Assembly (NCBI RefSeq): GCF_019285735.1
Contig: NZ_CP079107.1
Span: forward strand, 3,472,001 to 3,536,000
Length of the DNA: 64,000 nucleotides
Source of the DNA: Paeniglutamicibacter sp. Y32M11
GTDB lineage: Bacteria > Actinomycetota > Actinomycetes > Actinomycetales > Micrococcaceae
Direction: 5' to 3'
Shown: piece after piece, positions 42,732 to 50,366 of the stretch
Numbering within the stretch: position 1 is the stretch's first letter
How the letters are laid out: every line of letters starts with the position of its first letter
Made by a program: the position numbers and the translations under genes
Notes under the pieces: model-generated
Databases searched by the model: none
The model's input: only the letters and a program-made list of their open reading frames with translations
What the model was told of the DNA's origin: nothing

Positions 42732-43955
42732 GCCCACGCTCAGCAGCAGGTACACAGCAGTGCCCGCCAACACACCCCAGAACGGGGAGACAATGCCCAG
42801 CGGCGCGATGCCCGAGGCGGTGATAATCAGGGTGACTACCGCAGCCTCAATGGCCGCGGGACCGTGCGAACCGGTATCGAGCATGTCCAGCATCGACCCC
42901 TGCAAGGCGCCGAGCAGCGCCACCCCGGCCATGGCGGTAATCAGCTCGCCGGGAACCGCGGCAAAGAGGTCAAGGATCGTGGCACTGAACAGCCCAAAAC
43001 CAATGAAGAACACACCCCCAGCAGCCCCCGCGATGTAGCGCTTGGCCGGGTCCTCGTGAGCCTCCCGCCCGCAACAGATACCGGCGGTAATGGCGGCGAG
43101 GTTGATGGCATGGGATCCAAACGGCGCAAAGATCACGCTGGCCACGCAGGTTCCGGTGAGTAACAGCCGGTCATTGGGCGCATAACCGCTGGTACGCATC
43201 ATGACCAGCCCCGGCCCGTTTTGTCCGGCCATGGTCACAATCAGCAACGGGATCGAGATGCCCATGATCGCCTGAATCGAGAACGTGGGCACGGTGAACA
43301 GCGGAACCGTCACGGCCAATGACAGCTCGGGGCTCTGGGCCTGCCCGGCGATCACGGATAACACAACACCCACCACGAGGGCCCCGGGCACCGCGTATTT
43401 GGGGAACAGGCGCCGGCCGACAAAGTATGCCACCGCCAGACCGCCGGCCACCACTGGGGAGGCCAGAACCGCTCCGGTGACATTGAGGACAAATGGCAGC
43501 AGGACCCCGGCCAATACCGCGGCCAAGATCGGGCGCGGAACGGCCGCCAATAACCGTCCGAAGAGCCCACTGAGGCTCAACACCAGGCCCAGTAAGCCCG
43601 CCACAATGTAGGCACCGATAGCGTCGGAGAATTCATAGTCCCCCAGCACCGTCAGCAACAAGGCGGAGCCCGGTACCGACCAGGCCACCACGACGGGTTG
43701 ACGAGTAAAAAGGCTGAGCACCAAACCGACAATTCCACTGCCCACCGAGACCGCCCATACCCATGAGGCAGTTTGGTCATCATTCAGCCCAGCCCGTTGG
43801 GCGGCCTGAATGATGACCAGCATCGGCCCGGCATAGGAAACGGCGACGGCGATAAATCCGGCACAGATCGCACTGATCGAAACATCCCCAAGCACCCCAG
43901 GAAGATGCACCCCGGACCGCTTGGTCTGATCCTCCGCATGGTGACTCTTGGGCAC
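42684..43955 (-). CDS. benE: Benzoate/H+ symporter BenE
   Basis: A 423-residue membrane protein with about 12 helices of the BenE family: VSYAGPMLVIIQAAQRAGL, WVWAVSVGSGIVGLVLSL, LVIPGAGS-like VVAWSVPGSALLL, RPILAAVLAGVLLPF, NGPGLVMMRTSGY and FGSHAINLAAITAGI. It imports benzoate with protons for the ben operon. It is transcribed divergently from benA, and a second benzoate importer (BenK) lies downstream of benD. A 29-bp tandem duplication changes its last residues, probably without effect since the tail is cytosolic. Confidence 0.93.
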   Translation of the reverse strand: MPKSHHAEDQTKRSGVHLPGVLGDVSISAICAGFIAVAVSYAGPMLVIIQAAQRAGLNDDQTASWVWAVSVGSGIVGLVLSLFTRQPVVVAWSVPGSALLLTVLGDYEFSDAIGAYIVAGLLGLVLSLSGLFGRLLAAVPRPILAAVLAGVLLPFVLNVTGAVLASPVVAGGLAVAYFVGRRLFPKYAVPGALVVGVVLSVIAGQAQSPELSLAVTVPLFTVPTFSIQAIMGISIPLLIVTMAGQNGPGLVMMRTSGYAPNDRLLLTGTCVASVIFAPFGSHAINLAAITAGICCGREAHEDPAKRYIAGAAGGVFFIGFGLFSATILDLFAAVPGELITAMAGVALLGALQGSMLDMLDTGSHGPAAIEAAVVTLIITASGIAPLGIVSPFWGVLAGTAVYLLLSVGRGRRTVKTTAGDAAQ

Positions 43956-44090
43956 GCCGATGGCCGCCTTTCAGGTGGTGGGAAGACGGCAACGTTTTTC
44001 GCCGCGGGTCTGCCCTGCGGCAGGGAAAAAACCGTCGAAATGCCCACGCTACGGGGACAAATGGCCTCTGACAAATATCTAGAAAAGTGC

Positions 44091-44115
44091 CATTGATACG
44101 CCCAGGGAATCAATG
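44091..44115. promoter_or_regulatory. Dyad operator candidate in the ben promoter
   Basis: CATTGAT (44091-44097) and ATCAATG (44109-44115) are perfect arms separated by 11 nt, in the 295-bp space between the divergent benE and benA. The TTGATA inside the left arm may act as a -35 element. A LuxR-type regulator such as BenR would fit such a site; this is inference. Two copies of CCCTAGG follow at 44123 and 44134. Confidence 0.4.
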
Positions 44116-44151
44116 GAATAGACCCTAGGTCAACCCTAGGCATATACCCAG

Positions 44152-44167
44152 TGTGAGGTCACGCACA
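44152..44167. promoter_or_regulatory. CRP/GlxR-type site candidate upstream of benA
   Basis: TGTGAGGTCACGCACA matches TGTGA-N6-TCACA at nine of ten positions. GlxR is known to control aromatic catabolism in C. glutamicum. The site lies about 85 nt upstream of the benA ATG. Confidence 0.4.
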
Positions 44168-44250
44168 TGCTGACATGGTGTATCTCATGGTTTCGCCACC
44201 CACCGGGTGGACCAGGGCGCTTGCGCCCCCTACGAAGGATGGAGCACTCC

Positions 44251-45651
44251 ATGACAGAAATACTTGATACCGTCTCGACCCTGCTTGATGATGCACTCGT
44301 TGACAGCCCGGAGACCGGCGTCTTCCGCGCCAACCGAAATATCTTCACCGACGAAGAGATTTTCGAACTCGAGATGAAGCACATCTGGGAGGGCAACTGG
44401 ATTTACCTGGCCCACGAGTCCCAGATCCCCAACATCGGCGACTACTTCACGACCAACATCGGCCGCCAGCCGATCGTGATCTCCCGCAACAAGGAAGGCG
44501 TGCTCAACGCCCTCATCAACGCGTGCAGCCACCGTGGCGCCATGCTCTGCCGCCGCAAGACGGATAACCGCACCACCTTCACCTGCCCATTCCACGGCTG
44601 GACCTTCAACAACTCCGGCAAGCTGCTCAAGGTCAAGGACTCCCGCGGCGCCGGCTACCCGGAGGGCTTCAACAAGGACGGCTCGCACGACTTGACCAAG
44701 GTCGCTCGTTTCGAGTCTTACCGCGGTTTCCTCTTCGGCTCACTGAACGCCGATGTAAAGCCGCTGACCGAGCACCTGGGCGAGTCCACCAAGATCATGG
44801 ACATGATCGTGGACCAGTCCCCGGACGGCCTTGAGGTCCTGCGCGGCTCCTCCACCTACACCTACGACGGCAACTGGAAGCTTCAGGCCGAAAACGGCGC
44901 CGACGGTTACCACGTCTCGGCTACCCACTGGAACTACGCAGCCACCCAGGCCCGCCGTGCCTCCGGCGAATCCTCCAACGAAACCAAGACCATGGACGCC
45001 GGCGGCTGGGACAAGCAGGAAGGTGGCTACTACTCCTTCGAGAACGGCCACCTGCTGCTCTGGACCGAATGGCTGGACCCTGCCAACCGCCCGCTGGCCG
45101 AAAAGCGCGACGAGCTGGTCGCCGCCCACGGCGAGGCCAAGGCCGACTGGATGATCGGTGTCTCGCGGAACCTCTGCCTGTACCCGAACGTGTACCTGAT
45201 GGATCAGTTCTCCTCGCAGATCCGCGTCTTCCGCCCGGTGGCAGTGGACAAGACCGAGGTCACCATCTACTGCATCGCCCCGGTCGGCGAATCCGACGAG
45301 GCTCGCGCCAACCGCATCCGCCAGTACGAGGACTTCTTCAACGCCTCGGGCATGGCCACACCGGATGACCTGGAGGAATTCCGTTCCTGCCAGAAGACCT
45401 ACATGGCCACCGCCGCCAAGTGGAACGACCTCTCCCGCGGCCAGGCACACCAGATCACCGGAGCCGACGATAACGCCAAGAAGATCGGCCTGGAGCCCAT
45501 CTCCTCCGGTGCCCGCACCGAGGACGAGGGCCTGTACCCGATCCAGCACGGTTACTGGCTGAACACCATGCGTCAGGCCGTTGCCGCCGAGGCCGCATCC
45601 ACCACCACCGGCACCACCGAACAGGGGAACCACCATGACTGCAACCACTAA
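44251..45651 (+). CDS. benA: Benzoate 1,2-dioxygenase large (alpha) subunit
   Basis: A 466-residue Rieske non-heme iron oxygenase. The Rieske [2Fe-2S] ligands are Cys92-x-His94 and Cys112-x2-His115 (CSHRGAMLC and CPFHGW). The catalytic iron site is in [13 protein letters not shown] with His221 and His226. It hydroxylates benzoate to the cis-1,2-dihydrodiol using electrons from BenC. The ATG at 44251 has GGAG at 7 nt; upstream in-frame codons are excluded. It heads benABCD and overlaps benB by 17 nt. Two small hairpins lie in its leader (about 44197-44228). Confidence 0.96.
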   Translation: MTEILDTVSTLLDDALVDSPETGVFRANRNIFTDEEIFELEMKHIWEGNWIYLAHESQIPNIGDYFTTNIGRQPIVISRNKEGVLNALINACSHRGAMLCRRKTDNRTTFTCPFHGWTFNNSGKLLKVKDSRGAGYPEGFNKDGSHDLTKVARFESYRGFLFGSLNADVKPLTEHLGESTKIMDMIVDQSPDGLEVLRGSSTYTYDGNWKLQAENGADGYHVSATHWNYAATQARRASGESSNETKTMDAGGWDKQEGGYYSFENGHLLLWTEWLDPANRPLAEKRDELVAAHGEAKADWMIGVSRNLCLYPNVYLMDQFSSQIRVFRPVAVDKTEVTIYCIAPVGESDEARANRIRQYEDFFNASGMATPDDLEEFRSCQKTYMATAAKWNDLSRGQAHQITGADDNAKKIGLEPISSGARTEDEGLYPIQHGYWLNTMRQAVAAEAASTTTGTTEQGNHHDCNH

Positions 45652-46174
45652 CGACATCCTCACCACGGTCACCACCGGTGCCGGTGAGCTCAGCATCGAA
45701 GAGATCAAGCAGTTCCTCTTCCGCGAGGCACGCTTCCTGGATGACCGCGACTTCGATCGCTGGATTGACTGCTACCACCCCGAGGCCACCTTCTGGATGC
45801 CGGCCTGGGCCGATGACGACAAGCTCACCGAGGACCCGCAGCGCGAGATCTCGCTGATCTTCTACCCGAACCGCGGTGGCATCGAGGACCGCGTCTTCCG
45901 TATCAAGACCGACCGTTCCTCGGCCACGTCGCTGCCGGAGCCACGCACCGGGCACAACATCTCCAACGTGGAGATCGTGTCGGTTGACGGTGACAAGGTT
46001 GATGTTCGCTTCAACTGGTTCACGCTGTACTACCGCTACCAGAACGTCGATACCTACTTCGGCACCTCGTACTACACCATCGATTACTCCGGCACCCAGC
46101 CGGTCATCATGGCCAAGAAGGTCGTTTTGAAAAACGACTACATCCACCACGTGGTGGATATTTACCACATCTAG
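45635..46174 (+). CDS. benB: Benzoate 1,2-dioxygenase small (beta) subunit
   Basis: A 179-residue ring-hydroxylating dioxygenase beta subunit with [61 protein letters not shown] and the C-terminal [19 protein letters not shown] region. It is structural and forms the alpha3beta3 oxygenase with BenA. The ATG at 45635 lies within the last codons of benA with GGGG upstream. Confidence 0.95.
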   Translation: MTATTNDILTTVTTGAGELSIEEIKQFLFREARFLDDRDFDRWIDCYHPEATFWMPAWADDDKLTEDPQREISLIFYPNRGGIEDRVFRIKTDRSSATSLPEPRTGHNISNVEIVSVDGDKVDVRFNWFTLYYRYQNVDTYFGTSYYTIDYSGTQPVIMAKKVVLKNDYIHHVVDIYHI

Positions 46175-46302
46175 TGCCCACGCGGCCCATTACGTGGGCC
46201 CAACGGTTCGCCCGGTGCGGGAGCAAGGACGCTCTCGCACCACGGCGCTACGCACCAACTGCTGCGTTCCCCCAGCCCCCATTTCTTGAAAAGAGCCCCC
46301 TC

Positions 46303-47856
46303 ATGACCTACCAGGTTGCCCTCGCTTTCGAGGACGGTATCACCAGGTTCATCAAAGTTGGACCCCGTGAAACCGTCGCCGACGCCTCCTACAAGGCACG
46401 GATCAATATCCCGCTGGACTGCCGCGACGGCGCCTGCGGTACCTGCAAGGCTTTCTGCGAATCCGGCAAGTTCGACGGCGGTGACTACATCGAGGAAGCA
46501 CTGACCGACGACGAAGCCGAAAAGGGCTTCTGCCTCCCGTGCCAGATGGTCCCGGAATCGGACCTCGTGCTGCAGATCCCCACCACCTCGGATGTCGCCA
46601 AGACGACCGCCACCACCTACTCCTCGACGCTGACCGAGATCCGCCGTCTCTCCGAAACGACCTACGCGTTTAACCTCGAGATCGAGAACCGCGACGAGCT
46701 CTCCTTCCTGCCCGGCCAGTACGTGAACATCGAAGTTCCCGGCTCCAATGGTCAGACCCGCTCGTACTCCTTCAGCTCTGGCCCGGATATCTCCACCCTC
46801 TCCTTCTTGATCCGCATCACCGACGGCGGACGGATGTCCACCTACATGCGCGACGTTGCGGCAGTTGGGGATACGATCAACTTCACCGGGCCGATGGGTA
46901 GCTTCTTCCTGCGTGATCCCAAGCGCACGTCGCTGCTACTCGCCGGCGGCACCGGACTGGCCCCGCTGCTGGCCATCTTGGAAAAGCTCTCGGGCATGGA
47001 GACTCCCCACCCGACCCACCTGATCTACGGCGTCAACACCGACACCGATCTGGTTGAGCTTGATGTGCTTGAGAACTACAAGTCGCGCATCACCGGCTTC
47101 ACCTTCGACACCGTGGTCGGAGACCCGAACAGCGCCGCGGAAAAGAAGGGCTACGTCACCAACCACTTCGAGCCGCACCACCTGGCCGAGGGCGACGTGG
47201 ATATCTACCTCTGCGGTCCCCCGCCGATGGTTGAGGGCGTCCGCCGCCACCTCGAGGCCGAAGGCCTGAAGCCTCAAAACTTCTACTTCGAGAAGTTCGC
47301 GCTGGCCGTGACCCCCGCCGCAACCGACGCCCCGGCGGCAGAGGCCGCCGAGGCTCCAGCAGCGGTCACCGAAGCGGCTCCCGCTTCCTTGCCGGCCTAC
47401 GAGATCGGCGAGGAGCACGCCTCGTTCGAGGCGCAGTTCGACGCCCGCATGGCCCTGGAATTGGCCATCGTTGAACTAACCATGGGCAAGCTGACGCCCG
47501 AGCAGCTTGTTGAGTTCAAGGTCCTGGCCGAGTTGGCCGGCAAGACTTTGGATGGCGAGAAGTTTGTCAGTTCCGAGGCCTTCACCGTCACCAACGAGGC
47601 CTTCCACCAGTTCCTGTTCAAATGCGTTGGCAACGAACACCTGCTCCAGGCGTACAACCGCCTCGAGGTTCCTGCCATCATGGCCAAGGTATTGCGCCGG
47701 GAGCACTGGATCGACGGAGCCGTCGACGCCGATCACCTGGCCATCGTTTCCGCGTTCGAGAATCAGGACCTGGCCGAAGCCCGCAAGGCCATCATCTCCC
47801 ACAACGAGCATGCCAAGGCCACCATGGCAGCCGCGACCAAGAACCCCATCGCATGA
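46303..47856 (+). CDS. benC: Benzoate 1,2-dioxygenase reductase with C-terminal FCD-like domain
   Basis: A 517-residue protein, about 180 residues longer than the classical BenC reductase. The [2Fe-2S] ferredoxin domain has CRDGACGTC (Cys40, Cys45, Cys48) and CLPC (Cys77-Cys80). FAD binding is at RSYSFSS (153-159) and the NAD loop at AGGTGLAPLL (214 onward). After an alanine-rich linker (about 340-365), residues 366-517 resemble the FCD ligand-binding domain of GntR regulators, with NEAFHQFLFKCVGNEHLLQ, ADHLAIVSAFENQDL and ISHNEHA keeping three histidines. There is no DNA-binding part. The ATG at 46303 fits the reductase start. It overlaps benD by 4 nt. Confidence 0.92.
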   Translation: MTYQVALAFEDGITRFIKVGPRETVADASYKARINIPLDCRDGACGTCKAFCESGKFDGGDYIEEALTDDEAEKGFCLPCQMVPESDLVLQIPTTSDVAKTTATTYSSTLTEIRRLSETTYAFNLEIENRDELSFLPGQYVNIEVPGSNGQTRSYSFSSGPDISTLSFLIRITDGGRMSTYMRDVAAVGDTINFTGPMGSFFLRDPKRTSLLLAGGTGLAPLLAILEKLSGMETPHPTHLIYGVNTDTDLVELDVLENYKSRITGFTFDTVVGDPNSAAEKKGYVTNHFEPHHLAEGDVDIYLCGPPPMVEGVRRHLEAEGLKPQNFYFEKFALAVTPAATDAPAAEAAEAPAAVTEAAPASLPAYEIGEEHASFEAQFDARMALELAIVELTMGKLTPEQLVEFKVLAELAGKTLDGEKFVSSEAFTVTNEAFHQFLFKCVGNEHLLQAYNRLEVPAIMAKVLRREHWIDGAVDADHLAIVSAFENQDLAEARKAIISHNEHAKATMAAATKNPIA

Positions 47857-48692
47857 GCACGCCAGAGCAGGGCGTGAACGTGACGGCAGAGGCAGGGTTA
47901 CCGCTCTCCTTCCATGCGGACCGCTTCGCCTCCAAGGTTGTTCTGATCACCGGTGCCGCACAGGGCATCGGCTGGGCCGTGGCTCGGCGGATTGCCGCCG
48001 AGGGTGGGTCATTGGTCCTGGTGGACCGCTCTCCCCTGGTCCACGACGTGGCCGAGGGATTGCGTAGCCACGGAGTGAGTGCCCTGAGTGTGACGGCCGA
48101 CCTCGAGGTCTTTGAGGGCGCGTTGTCGGCGGTGAGCGCCGCGGTGAACGAGTATGGCCGCATTGATGTGCTGATCAACAACGTTGGCGGCACCATCTGG
48201 GCCAAGCCGTTTGAGCACTACTCCCCGGAGGAAATCGGCAAGGAGATCCAGCGTTCGCTCTTCCCGACCCTGTGGATGTGCCGTGCGGCGTTCCCCGAAA
48301 TGATCAAGGCCTCATCCGGCACCATCGTGAACGTTTCATCGGTGGCAACCCGCGGACTCAACCGGGTCCCGTATGCCGGAGCCAAGGGTGGGGTTAAGGC
48401 CATCACCTCGGCCCTGGCCATGGAGGGGGCAGCCCACGGAATCCGTGTGGTGGCCACCGCGCCCGGCGGCACCGAAGCACCCGAACGCCAAGTCAAGCGC
48501 GGTCCCTCCCCCGAGGGCGAGCAGGAGAAGGCCTGGTACCAGCAGATCGTGGACCAGACCATCGATTCCACCCTGCTCAAGCGCTACGGAACCCTCGACG
48601 AACAGGCAGGTCCCATCGCGTTCCTAGCCTCCGATGAGGCCTCCTACATCACCGGCAGCACCTTGCCGGTGGCAGGCGGGGACCTCGGCTAG
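47853..48692 (+). CDS. benD: 1,6-dihydroxycyclohexa-2,4-diene-1-carboxylate dehydrogenase
   Basis: A 279-residue short-chain dehydrogenase that oxidises and decarboxylates the benzoate diol to catechol with NAD+. It has ITGAAQGIGWAVARR, the NNVGGTIW strand, SSVATRGLNRVPYAGAKGG (Tyr-x3-Lys), and TAPGGTEAPERQVKRGPSPEG, which is diagnostic for BenD. The ATG at 47853 overlaps the benC stop by 4 nt. A strong terminator follows the stop. Confidence 0.95.
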   Translation: MSTPEQGVNVTAEAGLPLSFHADRFASKVVLITGAAQGIGWAVARRIAAEGGSLVLVDRSPLVHDVAEGLRSHGVSALSVTADLEVFEGALSAVSAAVNEYGRIDVLINNVGGTIWAKPFEHYSPEEIGKEIQRSLFPTLWMCRAAFPEMIKASSGTIVNVSSVATRGLNRVPYAGAKGGVKAITSALAMEGAAHGIRVVATAPGGTEAPERQVKRGPSPEGEQEKAWYQQIVDQTIDSTLLKRYGTLDEQAGPIAFLASDEASYITGSTLPVAGGDLG

Positions 48693-48718
48693 AGCCGTTC
48701 CCCCTTTATTACCCTGAC

Positions 48719-48748
48719 GTTCGGGGCGGCACACCCGCCGCCCCGAAC
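48719..48748 (+). terminator. Terminator after benD
   Basis: GTTCGGGGCGGC (48719-48730) and GCCGCCCCGAAC (48737-48748) form a perfect 12-bp stem with a 6-nt loop, 26 nt past the benD stop. It separates benABCD from benK. Confidence 0.8.
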
Positions 48749-48900
48749 AGGTTCCACCCCTTGCAGTTCCACGGTCAGTGACCCGAATTTCCTTAGGTCA
48801 CGGCTAACACCCCCGCAAGCCATAATTTGCGGTACTTGTTCGTGCCCAAAAACCGCACACCGTCGTGCGCACTGGGCCCATAAGTTAAACGGAGCACATC

Positions 48901-50262
48901 GTGAAATCACCGCAGTCAAGCGCCACCCTGAAGCAAAAAACCACCGTCCACTGGGTCGTCACCATCGCGGCGATCGCCCTGATCTTTGATGGATACGATC
49001 TGGTTGTCTACGGCACCGTCGTCTCGACCTTGCTCAACGACCCAACCCAGCTCGGCGCGATCGGCCCGGCCACGGCGGGCCTACTGGGCAGCTGGGCACT
49101 CTTTGGTGTCATGGTCGGTGCTCTGGTGACCGGCGCGATCGGTGACTACCTCGGCCGCCGCAAAATCATGATTGCGGGCATCATCTGGTTCTCCGTGGGT
49201 ATGGCGCTGACGTCCTTGGCCACCACTGTCACGGCCTTTGGCGGCCTGCGCTTCTTCACCGGCCTCGGCGTCGGGGCCTTGGTTGCCACCGCCGGTGCCG
49301 TTGTTGCCGAATTCGCCCCCAAGGGCAAGCGCAACTACTACAACGCCATCGTGTACTCCGGTGTCCCGGTGGGCGGCGTCTTGGCCTCCTTGCTGGCCAT
49401 CGTACTGCTGGACCACGTCGGCTGGCGCGGGCTTTTCCTCATCGGTGCAACTCCTTTGCTCTTCCTGCTGCCAATGGCTTTGGTGAAGCTGCCCGAGTCT
49501 CCCGAATGGCTCATGGCCCGCGGCCGCACCGAGCAAGCCCAGGCCGTTTCGCTGCGCACCGGTGTCCCGATCATCGCTCCCGCCTCGACCGGTGGCGCCC
49601 ATGTTTTGGCGCCGGTGGTCCCCGAGACGAAGATCGGTTTCCGTGCCCTGGCTTCCAAGAAGTACGCCCTGCCCACTCTGCTGCTGGGCCTGATGAGCTT
49701 CGCCGGCTTGATGCTGACCTATGGCCTGAACACCTGGTTGCCGCAGATCATGTCCACCTTCGGCTACGGCAAGTCCTACTCACTGGCCTTCCTGCTGGTG
49801 CTTAATGCCGGTGCCGTCTTTGGCGGATTGATTGCCTCCGTGGGTGCCGACCGTGTTGGTGCCAAGCGCGTGGTTTCCACAACGTTCTTCTTGGCCGCGG
49901 TGGCCATGGTCATGCTGACGCTGCACCTACCCTTCGGCATCCTGCTGGCCTTGGTGGCCGTGGCGGGCGTGGGTACCATCGGCACCCAGGTGCTGATCTA
50001 CGGGTTTGTATCTAACTACTACAACGCCGCCGCACGCGGCGCCGGTGTGGCCTGGTGTGCCGGATTCGGCCGTCTCGGTGGCATCTTCGGACCATTGATT
50101 GGCGGGCTGCTGATTGCCGCGGGAGTGCAGAACCACATCGCCTTCTACGTCTTTGCAGCGGTTGCTATTGTTGGTGCACTGGTGACAGCCTTTGTGCCGC
50201 TGCGCAATTCCGAAACCCATTTGGCGACGCTCGCCGCGGAATCGGCTACTGTCGCAAAATAA
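48901..50262 (+). CDS. benK: Benzoate/aromatic acid:H+ symporter, MFS AAHS family (BenK)
   Basis: A 453-residue major facilitator protein with 12 helices. It has the AAHS marks DGYDLVVYGTVVSTLL (the acidic DGYD in helix 1), GDYLGRRKIMI in the 2-3 loop, LPESPEWLMARGR and PLIGGLLIAAG near the end. It brings in benzoate, in parallel with BenE. The GTG at 48901 has GGAG at 6 nt. It has its own terminator and lies between benD and benR. Confidence 0.92.
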   Translation: MKSPQSSATLKQKTTVHWVVTIAAIALIFDGYDLVVYGTVVSTLLNDPTQLGAIGPATAGLLGSWALFGVMVGALVTGAIGDYLGRRKIMIAGIIWFSVGMALTSLATTVTAFGGLRFFTGLGVGALVATAGAVVAEFAPKGKRNYYNAIVYSGVPVGGVLASLLAIVLLDHVGWRGLFLIGATPLLFLLPMALVKLPESPEWLMARGRTEQAQAVSLRTGVPIIAPASTGGAHVLAPVVPETKIGFRALASKKYALPTLLLGLMSFAGLMLTYGLNTWLPQIMSTFGYGKSYSLAFLLVLNAGAVFGGLIASVGADRVGAKRVVSTTFFLAAVAMVMLTLHLPFGILLALVAVAGVGTIGTQVLIYGFVSNYYNAAARGAGVAWCAGFGRLGGIFGPLIGGLLIAAGVQNHIAFYVFAAVAIVGALVTAFVPLRNSETHLATLAAESATVAK

Positions 50263-50296
50263 GTACCACGTCCCGAGGTTGAACCCCGGCGATCAG

Positions 50297-50330
50297 GGGG
50301 CCGCGTGAACGTCGTTGTTCACGCGGCCCC
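50297..50330 (+). terminator. Terminator after benK
   Basis: GGGGCCGCGTGAAC (50297-50310) and its inverse (50317-50330) form a perfect 14-bp stem with the loop GTCGTT. Confidence 0.85.
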
Positions 50331-50366
50331 GGCTATTTACATTGAAAGGTTGGTAGTCGCGGATCC

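Noticed and set aside
44740-45708. 322-codon open frame on the minus strand opposite benA
   Set aside because: benA has full Rieske and iron ligands on the plus strand; this frame is a codon-bias shadow.
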